Shown here: piece after piece, positions 8,689 through 13,790 of the stretch | How the letters are laid out: every line of letters starts with the position of its first letter | Position numbering within the stretch: the first letter of the stretch is position 1 | NCBI GenBank assembly: GCA_036379395.1 | Contig: DASVGR010000090.1 | Location: 1 to 23,904, forward strand | Source: Oleiagrimonas sp036379395 | Lineage (GTDB): Bacteria > Pseudomonadota > Gammaproteobacteria > Xanthomonadales > Rhodanobacteraceae | Direction of reading: 5' to 3' | Length of the DNA stretch: 23,904 bases | Position numbers and translations under genes: made by a program | Notes under the pieces: generated by a model | What the model was told of the DNA's origin: nothing | Databases searched by the model: none | The model's input: only the letters and a program-made list of their open reading frames with translations

Positions 8689-9792
8689 ATGCCGGACGCA
8701 CGTCGCTACTACGACCTGCCATCCCCTTTCCAGATGAAGCGCGGCGGCACGCTGACCGGCGCACACCTGGCCTATGAAACCTGGGGCACGCTCAACGCGC
8801 AACGCGACAACGCCCTGCTGATCCTGACCGGGCTGTCGCCCAGCGCGCATGCCGCCGCCAATGCTGACGACCCCTCGCCCGGCTGGTGGGAAGCCATGCT
8901 GGGGCCGGGCAAGCCGATCGACAGTGATCGCTTCTTCGTCATCTGCGTCAACTCGCTGGGCAGCGACAAGGGCTCGACCGGGCCGGCATCGATCGCTCCA
9001 GGCTCGACCGTGCCCTATCGCCTCGACTTTCCCGAACTGGCACTGGAAGACGTCGCCAACGCGGCGTACGCGCTGGTGCACGACGGCCTGGGCATCGAAC
9101 ACCTGGCCTGCCTCATCGGCTGCTCGATGGGCGGCATGGGCGCGCTGGCCTACATGCTGCAACACCCCGGCAGCGTGCGCGCGCACGTCAGCGTCGACAC
9201 CGCGCCGCAGGCACAGCCGTTTGCCATCGCCATCCGCTCGCTGCAACGCGAAGCCATCCGCCTGGATCCCAACTTCAACGACGGTCATTACGACGACGCG
9301 CACTACCCCGCGCACGGCATGGCCATCGCGCGCAAGCTGGGCGTCATCACCTACCGCTCGGCGATGGAATGGAACGGCCGCTTCGCGCGCATCCGGCTTG
9401 ATCCCGACGAGCGCGAGGACGAGCCGTTCGGTTTCGAGTTCCAGGTCGAGTCGTACCTCGAATACCACGCACGCCGCTTCACCGGCAGCTTCGATCCCAA
9501 CTGCTACTTGTACCTGTCGCGCGCCAGCGACTGGTTCGACGTGGCCGAATACGGCCAGGGCGACGTGCTGGCCGGATTGACGCGCATCAAGATCGAACGC
9601 GCCATGGTGATCGGTGTATCCACCGACATCCTGTTTCCACTGGAGCAGCAGGAACAGATCGCCGAGGGCCTCAAGCGCGCGGGCGCCGAAGTCGAATTCG
9701 TGGCACTGGATTCGCCACAGGGCCATGATGCCTTCCTGGTCGACACCGACAACTACGGCCAGGCTATCGGCGGCTTCCTTGATCGCCTGTAG
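8689..9792 (+). CDS. MetX-family O-acyltransferase, likely L-serine (or homoserine) O-succinyltransferase
   Basis: A 367-residue alpha/beta-hydrolase of the MetX family, which transfers an acyl group from CoA to the hydroxyl of homoserine or serine on the way to methionine or cysteine. The nucleophile elbow is GCSMGGM with Ser146. The other triad members are Asp313 (in GVSTDILFP) and His346 (in QGHDAFL). At residues 49-52 the sequence is LSPS where classical homoserine acetyltransferases have a GDAHV-type block. This region is known to set specificity in the family, and the LSxS form fits the serine O-succinyltransferases described in Xanthomonadales. The ATG at 8689 gives normal length; an open frame extends upstream to 8572 but without homology. 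It is the only plus-strand protein gene here and diverges from the M16 gene. Substrate is inference, so no symbol is given. Confidence 0.9.
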   Translation: MPDARRYYDLPSPFQMKRGGTLTGAHLAYETWGTLNAQRDNALLILTGLSPSAHAAANADDPSPGWWEAMLGPGKPIDSDRFFVICVNSLGSDKGSTGPASIAPGSTVPYRLDFPELALEDVANAAYALVHDGLGIEHLACLIGCSMGGMGALAYMLQHPGSVRAHVSVDTAPQAQPFAIAIRSLQREAIRLDPNFNDGHYDDAHYPAHGMAIARKLGVITYRSAMEWNGRFARIRLDPDEREDEPFGFEFQVESYLEYHARRFTGSFDPNCYLYLSRASDWFDVAEYGQGDVLAGLTRIKIERAMVIGVSTDILFPLEQQEQIAEGLKRAGAEVEFVALDSPQGHDAFLVDTDNYGQAIGGFLDRL

Positions 9793-9834
9793 CCGGCCGG
9801 CGAGGAGTCAGCACACTTTTTTCGTGCCAAACCC

Positions 9835-9863
9835 TCGACGATGCCCATCGAATAAGGCATACT
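9835..9863 (+). promoter_or_regulatory. Possible promoter of tRNA-Leu(CAA)
   Basis: TCGACG (9835-9840), a 17-bp spacer and CATACT (9858-9863), 12 bp before the tRNA. Both boxes are partial matches. The support is mainly position. Confidence 0.35.
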
Positions 9864-9874
9864 CGCCAGCCCGT

Positions 9875-9961
9875 GCCGAAGTGGCGGAATTGGTAGACGC
9901 AGCGGATTCAAAATCCGCCGCCCTTAAAAGCGTGTGGGTTCGAGTCCCACCTTCGGCACCA
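9875..9961 (+). tRNA. tRNA-Leu (anticodon CAA)
   Basis: An 87-nt class II tRNA with acceptor GCCGAAG/CTTCGGC, encoded CCA and a long variable arm. The anticodon stem GCGGA/TCCGC encloses TTCAAAA, anticodon CAA, reading TTG. A small CACGCG/CGCGTG hairpin follows at 9972-9987. Confidence 0.96.
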
Positions 9962-9985
9962 TCTCCTGCGTCACGCGCTGACGCG

Positions 9986-10003
9986 TGTAGGAAAATTCCT
10001 ACA
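9986..10003 (+). promoter_or_regulatory. GacA-box-like palindrome of sRNA unit 1
   Basis: TGTAGGAAAATTCCTACA, an 18-bp dyad of the form TGTAGG-N6-CCTACA. The known GacA upstream activating sequence of pseudomonads is TGTAAG-N6-CTTACA, so arm length and spacing are the same and the arms differ by one symmetric base. Its centre is about 66 bp upstream of the inferred RNA start at 10061. A candidate -10 is CATCAT (10048-10053); no -35 is seen, as expected for an activator-dependent promoter. Confidence 0.55.
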
Positions 10004-10060
10004 TCAACTTGCGCCATTCCCCTACAGACATCTTTCGTCGGCGAGTCCATCATTTCTCCC

Positions 10061-10167
10061 ATGGAAACGCGCTTGCCGGCGCATCTCGCGGAAGGGGATT
10101 GAACAGGACTTCAACCGGCAAACGCCCTCTGATTCCGAACGGCATGTCTTCGCGACATGCCGTTTTT
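10061..10167 (+). ncRNA. Candidate CsrA/RsmA-binding sRNA, unit 1 (RsmX/Y/Z-like)
   Basis: An inferred RNA of about 105 nt with four GGA motifs (10063, 10090, 10096, 10106). The last sits as AGGA in the hexaloop of a hairpin (TTGAA 10099-10103 with TTCAA 10110-10114), the classic CsrA/RsmA binding presentation. The hairpin is enclosed by a long stem, GCG-C-TTGCCGG (10069-10079) with CCGGCAA-A-CGC (10115-10125). The RNA ends at an intrinsic terminator (10138-10167). A second copy lies 227 bp downstream with compensatory changes in the GGA hairpin, which argues for a structured RNA rather than a protein. By known biology such RNAs titrate CsrA/RsmA under GacA control. The start is inferred from the -10 candidate. 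The alternative is an intergenic repeat with embedded palindromes. Confidence 0.6.
10138..10167 (+). terminator. Rho-independent terminator of sRNA unit 1
   Basis: An 11-bp perfect stem AACGGCATGTC/GACATGCCGTT (10138-10148 with 10154-10164), a 5-nt loop and five Ts at 10163-10167. On the minus strand no T-run follows, so it fixes plus-strand transcription of the unit. Confidence 0.85.
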
Positions 10168-10203
10168 GCGTGCAGGGCCACTTTGGCCGCCTCCGTACGT
10201 ACG

Positions 10204-10221
10204 CGTAGGGTTTCCCCTACA
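10204..10221 (+). promoter_or_regulatory. GacA-box-like palindrome of sRNA unit 2
   Basis: CGTAGGGTTTCCCCTACA: GTAGG-N6-CCTAC in the same register as the box of unit 1. The sixth pair changed from A-T to G-C on both sides, so the dyad is kept while the sequence drifted. Its centre is about 67 bp upstream of the inferred start at 10280, with CACAAT (10266-10271) as the candidate -10. Confidence 0.5.
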
Positions 10222-10279
10222 CAACGTTGCGAATTTGGCTGACAGACGGATGTCCATCGCAAGTCCACAATGCCTGCCC

Positions 10280-10401
10280 ATAGACACATGGACACGCGCT
10301 TGCCGGCGCATCTCGCGGATGGGGATTGGAACGGATTCCAACCGGCAAACGCCCTTTTTTCCAAACAAGAAACGGCACGTCTCGGCGTGCCGTTTCTTGT
10401 T
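10280..10401 (+). ncRNA. Candidate CsrA/RsmA-binding sRNA, unit 2 (RsmX/Y/Z-like)
   Basis: The second tandem copy. It contains five GGA motifs (10290, 10317, 10323, 10328, 10333). The last forms the CGGA tetraloop of a 6-bp hairpin, TTGGAA (10326-10331) with TTCCAA (10336-10341). Relative to unit 1, one A-T pair became G-C and one C-C mismatch became A-T, so pairing is conserved or strengthened. The enclosing stem GCG-C-TTGCCGG/CCGGCAA-A-CGC is identical to unit 1 and is followed directly by six Ts (10355-10360), so a shorter transcript ending at 10360 is possible. Otherwise it runs into the 16-bp stem-loop at 10364-10401. The 62-nt core 10294-10355 is about 90% identical to 10067-10128. Start and end are inferred. 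Confidence 0.58.
10364..10401. terminator. Strong stem-loop terminator between sRNA unit 2 and ahpF
   Basis: A perfect 16-bp stem (10364-10379 with 10386-10401) and a 6-nt loop TCTCGG. The arms end in an A-rich/T-rich segment, so either strand shows TTTCTTGTT at the 3' side. It separates the convergent sRNA unit and ahpF, whose stop is at 10429. The lack of a pure T-run makes it slightly atypical. Confidence 0.75.
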
Positions 10402-10428
10402 GTCCGCAGGGCTCCAACAACGTCGAAT

Positions 10429-12012
10429 TCAGGCTGCGACCCGCCCAGGCACGCTGCTGCGGATGAGGTAATCGAACGCGCTCAATGCAGCGGTTGACCC
10501 CGCCCCCATGGCGATGACGATCTGCTTGTACGGCACGGTGGTGGCGTCACCCGCGGCAAAGACGCCCGGCAATGACGTCGCCCCCCGTTCGTCGATGACG
10601 ATCTCGCCGCGCGGCGTGAGTTCCAGTACACCCTTGAGCCATTCGGTATTGGGCAGCAACCCGATCTGCACGAAGATGCCTTCCAGCGCCAGGTCGTGCA
10701 ACTGGCCGCTGGTGCGGTTGGTGTAACGCAGGCCGTTGACCTTGCGCCCATCGCCCAGCACCTCGGTGGTCTGCGCACCAACGATGATGTCGACATTGCC
10801 CAGGCTGCGCAATTTTGCCTGCAGCACGGCATCGGCCCGCAGCGTGTCGCCAAATTCGATCAGCGTGACGTGTGCCACGATGCCCGCCAGATCGATGGCC
10901 GCCTCGACACCCGAGTTGCCACCACCGACGACCGCCACGCGCTTGCCCTTGTAAAGGGGACCGTCGCAATGTGGACAGTACGCCACGCCCTTGTTGCGAT
11001 ACACATCCTCTCCCGGCACGCCCAGCTGACGCCAGCGCGCGCCAGTGGAAAGGATGACGGTCCTGGACTTGAGACTGGCACCGTTGCCCAGGCGCACTTC
11101 CACCAGGCCATCCGCATTTTGATCGGCCGGAATCAGGGCTGCCGCGCGTTGCTGGTCCATGATATCGACGTCGTGGCTGGCCACGTGCGCCTGAAGCGCT
11201 GCACCCAGGCGCGGACCCTCGGTGTAATCGACCGAGATGAAGTTTTCGATGGCCATGGTATCCAGCACCTGACCGCCGAAACGCTCGGCCGCCACGCCAG
11301 TGCGAATGCCCTTGCGCGCCGCGTAGATGGCGGCTGCCGCGCCGGCCGGACCGCCACCGACGACCAGCATGTCGAATGGCGCCTTGGCATTGAGCGTTTC
11401 GGCCGCACGCGTGCCGGCACCGGTGTCGAGCCTGGCCACGATGTCGGCCACGGTCATGCGGCCCTGGTCGAATACCTCGCCATTCAAGTACACGGTGGGC
11501 ACCGACATGATCTCGCGCGCGGCGACCTCGTCCTGGAACAGCGCGCCGTCGATGGACACGTGCGAGATGCGCGGATTGAGCACGCTCATGAGATTGAGCG
11601 CCTGCACGGTTTCCGGGCAGTTCTGGCACGACAGCGACATGAAAGTCTCGAAGTGATATTCCCCCGGCAGCCGGCGCACGGCCTGCGCCAGCTCCGGTTC
11701 GATCCGGGCCGGATGGCCGCCCACATGCAGCAGCGCCAGCACCAGCGAACTGAACTCGTGCCCCAGCGGAATGCCGGCAAAACGCACGCCATCAGCCACG
11801 CCATCACTGCGCACGGCAAACGAGGGACGACGTACATCGGCCGTCTCGTCGCGCACCACACTGACCATGTCGTTGAGGGAAGCGACCTGATTCAGCAAGT
11901 CTTCCAGCTCGCGCGATTTGGCGCCGTCATCCAGCGCGGCGACCAGCTGCACCGGGCGCGTCAATTTTTCGAGATAGGCCGCAAGCTGGGCCGAGAGGGT
12001 TTCATTCAACAT
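10429..12012 (-). CDS. ahpF: Alkyl hydroperoxide reductase subunit F
   Basis: The NADH-dependent flavin disulfide reductase that regenerates AhpC, the cytosolic peroxide scavenger. The 527-residue protein has an N-terminal double-thioredoxin domain with redox pair C129-C132 (CQNC). This is followed by an FAD-binding motif VGGGPAGAAAAIYAARKG (218-235), the active disulfide C346-C349 (CPHC) and an NAD-binding VGGGNSGVEA (362-371). The C-terminal GVFAAGDAT block closes the FAD domain. Length and cysteine positions match E. coli AhpF (about 521 aa). The ATG at 12012 has AGGAG seven bases upstream; an in-frame ATG at 12018 is less well spaced. ahpC lies upstream across a 184-bp structured gap, so the two form an operon, probably with lower ahpF expression. 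Confidence 0.96.
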   Translation of the reverse strand: MLNETLSAQLAAYLEKLTRPVQLVAALDDGAKSRELEDLLNQVASLNDMVSVVRDETADVRRPSFAVRSDGVADGVRFAGIPLGHEFSSLVLALLHVGGHPARIEPELAQAVRRLPGEYHFETFMSLSCQNCPETVQALNLMSVLNPRISHVSIDGALFQDEVAAREIMSVPTVYLNGEVFDQGRMTVADIVARLDTGAGTRAAETLNAKAPFDMLVVGGGPAGAAAAIYAARKGIRTGVAAERFGGQVLDTMAIENFISVDYTEGPRLGAALQAHVASHDVDIMDQQRAAALIPADQNADGLVEVRLGNGASLKSRTVILSTGARWRQLGVPGEDVYRNKGVAYCPHCDGPLYKGKRVAVVGGGNSGVEAAIDLAGIVAHVTLIEFGDTLRADAVLQAKLRSLGNVDIIVGAQTTEVLGDGRKVNGLRYTNRTSGQLHDLALEGIFVQIGLLPNTEWLKGVLELTPRGEIVIDERGATSLPGVFAAGDATTVPYKQIVIAMGAGSTAALSAFDYLIRSSVPGRVAA

Positions 12013-12051
12013 GACCATCTCCTGGGGAGGGGAGAAACGTGCCCGAAGGCT

Positions 12052-12132
12052 TGTGACAGCGGCCGGCACCGGGGAGCGACGAGCGCGCCGGAGGGGGGGA
12101 GAGAGCGCCGTCTGGCGCCGGCCGCTGACACA
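12052..12132 (-). repeat. Imperfect 16-bp inverted repeat between ahpC and ahpF
   Basis: TGTGACAGCGGCCGGC (12052-12067) pairs with GCCGGCCGCTGACACA (12117-12132) with one mismatch, across a G-rich loop of 49 nt. As mRNA it would form a long stem just upstream of the ahpF ribosome site. It has no T-run, so it is not a normal terminator. Confidence 0.6.
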
Positions 12133-12145
12133 GGCTTTCGGAAGT

Positions 12146-12169
12146 GGATCCGGGCTTGCGCCCGGATCC
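12146..12169 (-). repeat. Perfect 10-bp hairpin between ahpC and ahpF
   Basis: GGATCCGGGC/GCCCGGATCC with a 4-nt loop, about 28 bp after the ahpC stop. It could stabilise the ahpC mRNA 3' end or weaken read-through into ahpF. No T-run follows on either strand. Confidence 0.65.
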
Positions 12170-12196
12170 GATACCGCGGTGAAACAAGCGTCAAGC

Positions 12197-12760
12197 TCAG
12201 ATCTTGCCGACCAGTTCCAGCGACGGCTCCAGCGTCTTTTCGCCTTCCTGCCACTTGGCCGGGCACACTTCGTTCGGATGCGCGGCGACATACTGGGCGG
12301 CCTTGACCTTGCGCAGCAGCTCGGACGCGTCGCGGCCGATGTTGCCGGCGTGCACTTCGACGATCTGGATCTTGCCTTCCGGGTCGATCACGAACGTGCC
12401 ACGGTCGGCAATGCCGGCATCTTCGATCAGCACGTCAAAATTGCGCGAGATGACGTGGGTCGGATCGCCCAGCATGGTGTAGTTGATCTTGCCGACGGCC
12501 GCGGAGCTGTCGTGCCAGGCCTTGTGCGCGAAATGCGTATCGGTGGACACGGAGTAGATCTCGACGCCCAGCTTCTGGAACTCGGCGTAATGGTCAGCCA
12601 GGTCTTCCAGCTCGGTCGGGCACACGAACGTGAAATCGGCCGGATAGAAGAACACCACGGACCACTTGCCCTTGAGGTCGGCATCGCTCACGTCGATGAA
12701 CTTGCCCTGCTTGAAGGCCTGCGCCGCGAACGGCTTGATCTCGGTGTTGATGAGGGACAT
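12197..12760 (-). CDS. ahpC: Alkyl hydroperoxide reductase subunit C (typical 2-Cys peroxiredoxin)
   Basis: A cytosolic peroxidase that reduces H2O2 and organic hydroperoxides and is recycled by AhpF. The 187-residue protein equals E. coli AhpC in length. The peroxidatic Cys47 lies in FYPADFTFVCPTE and the resolving Cys166 in NEVCPAKW. Conserved SVSTDTHFAHKAW (70-82) and the GNIGRD block (139-144) are present. The start at 12760 is fixed by AAGGAG nine bases upstream; the frame stays open to 12868 but that extension has no family match. It is first in the ahpC-ahpF operon. A promoter-like pair with an overlapping dyad lies upstream at 12805-12850. Confidence 0.97.
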   Translation of the reverse strand: MSLINTEIKPFAAQAFKQGKFIDVSDADLKGKWSVVFFYPADFTFVCPTELEDLADHYAEFQKLGVEIYSVSTDTHFAHKAWHDSSAAVGKINYTMLGDPTHVISRNFDVLIEDAGIADRGTFVIDPEGKIQIVEVHAGNIGRDASELLRKVKAAQYVAAHPNEVCPAKWQEGEKTLEPSLELVGKI

Positions 12761-12804
12761 GAAAAACTCCTTTGTGGAGGTTGGGGAAGGTTTCGATGCG
12801 GGCC

Positions 12805-12850
12805 ATTGTACGGTTGCGTATGGATTAGTCCAATTGATTGTTTGATGGAC
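12805..12850 (-). promoter_or_regulatory. Probable ahpC promoter with overlapping dyad operator
   Basis: On the minus strand TTGGAC (12833-12828), a 17-bp spacer and TACAAT (12810-12805). The -35 is inside an inverted repeat, GTCCA-N13-TGGAC (12828-12850). An activator such as OxyR commonly controls ahpC and binds next to the -35. The repeat does not match the full OxyR consensus, so the regulator is not identified. Confidence 0.45.
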
Positions 12851-12917
12851 ATCGATAGTTTTGTACAATCACCACATTCCCCGTCCAAAGATGCTCCCAA
12901 AACCCGCCGGCAGCACG

Positions 12918-12939
12918 AAAAAGGCCGCCAACGGCGGCC
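12918..12939 (-). terminator. Rho-independent terminator of the gacA-like gene
   Basis: GGCCGCC (12923-12929), loop AAC, GGCGGCC (12933-12939). On the minus strand five Ts follow (12922-12918). It lies 26 bp after the regulator's stop, so the regulator is not co-transcribed with ahpC. Confidence 0.85.
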
Positions 12940-12964
12940 CTGGAACCCGGCAAGAACTGGATGT

Positions 12965-13627
12965 TCAGTCGGCAGTCAACGCGGACGTCTCGTCGCCCTT
13001 CCCCAGCAATCCATGGGTGCGCATCAACTGCGCCAACCCGACAACATGCTCGACACCGAGCTTTTCCAGCAGCCGCTGCTTGTAGGTGGATACCGTCTTC
13101 GGGCTCAGGCAAAGCTGTTCGGCCACGACGTTGAGGGAATAACCACGCACCAGCATCATGGCAACTTCAAGTTCACGTCCCGACAAGGCATCGAACGGCG
13201 AGGCCGCGTCATCCAGCGACGACAAGGCCATGCGCTTGGCCATCTCGGTCGCGAGGTAGCGGTCCCCCCGGGCGACGCAACGCACGGCTGCCACCAGTTC
13301 GGTGGCGGGACAGGCCTTGGTCAGATAACCAAGGGCACCCGCTTCCAGCAGGCGCCGCGGAAAACGCGCGTCGTCAACCACGGTGAGGATGAGGATATGC
13401 GTGGGCAGACCGGCCCGGGCTACCCGCATGGTCAACTCCATGCCACTCATGCCGGGCATGTGCACGTCGACCAGGGCCACGGCAGGACGTTCCTGGCGAA
13501 TCAGCGCCAGCCCGTCTTCCGCCGTTCCAGCCTCCCCCAACACCCGGATGTCCGACTGCTTCTCGAGGATCATGCGGAAGCCGACCCGCACCAGCTCATG
13601 GTCATCGACCAGCACGACACCAATCAT
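12965..13627 (-). CDS. gacA: GacA/UvrY-type two-component response regulator
   Basis: A 220-residue NarL/FixJ-class regulator. The receiver domain (1-120) has the acidic pair D8-D9, phosphoacceptor Asp54 (ALVDVHMPG), Thr82 and Lys104 (GYLTKA). The LuxR-type helix-turn-helix covers about 146-210. Two stretches are close to GacA and UvrY: SPFDALSGRELEVAMMLV before the HTH and QLCLSPKTVSTYKQRLLEKL in it. By family knowledge the BarA/GacS sensor phosphorylates this protein, and it activates sRNAs that sequester CsrA/RsmA. Two such candidate sRNAs lie 2.6 kb away. The ATG at 13627 has GGAGG nearby and gives the usual MIxVxLVDDH start; an upstream ATG at 13657 adds ten unrelated residues. No histidine kinase or uvrC is adjacent. 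The symbol assumes orthology to GacA. Confidence 0.85.
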   Translation of the reverse strand: MIGVVLVDDHELVRVGFRMILEKQSDIRVLGEAGTAEDGLALIRQERPAVALVDVHMPGMSGMELTMRVARAGLPTHILILTVVDDARFPRRLLEAGALGYLTKACPATELVAAVRCVARGDRYLATEMAKRMALSSLDDAASPFDALSGRELEVAMMLVRGYSLNVVAEQLCLSPKTVSTYKQRLLEKLGVEHVVGLAQLMRTHGLLGKGDETSALTAD

Positions 13628-13662
13628 GGCGTCCCTCCTCCATTGGCCCTGCAACAATCTCT

Positions 13663-13679
13663 TGTCCCATCATGGGACA
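13663..13679 (-). promoter_or_regulatory. Perfect palindrome upstream of the gacA-like gene
   Basis: TGTCCCATCATGGGACA, two perfect 8-bp arms around one central base, 36 bp upstream of the ATG. The symmetry suggests an operator for a dimeric regulator, possibly repression or autoregulation. No regulator is recognised, and the promoter elements around it are not clear. Confidence 0.45.
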
Positions 13680-13750
13680 GCCGCCGGGAAAACGCCACGG
13701 CCATTCCCGTCACGCACTCGCCGGATCCACCGCCGCATCATGTCGGACAA

Positions 13751-13780
13751 GGCCGATGCCCCGTGTCGGCGGCATCGGCC
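13751..13780 (-). terminator. Probable terminator of ppiD
   Basis: A 10-bp stem GGCCGATGCC/GGCATCGGCC (13751-13760 with 13771-13780) with an inner CCG/CGG pair, 11 bp after the ppiD stop. Only CCTTGTCC follows on the minus strand, so the T-tract is poor. Confidence 0.55.
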
Positions 13781-13790
13781 AGGCGCGGCA

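Noticed and set aside
10061..10401. CRISPR array or transposon ends as explanation of the tandem repeat
   Set aside because: There are only two copies, the intervening sequence is itself homologous, and there are no terminal inverted repeats, target duplications or cas or transposase genes.
10050..10471. Short open frames on both strands across the tandem units, encoding similar peptides twice
   Set aside because: The similarity follows from the DNA repeat. Differences between copies keep hairpin pairing rather than codons, and no frame has a good ribosome site.
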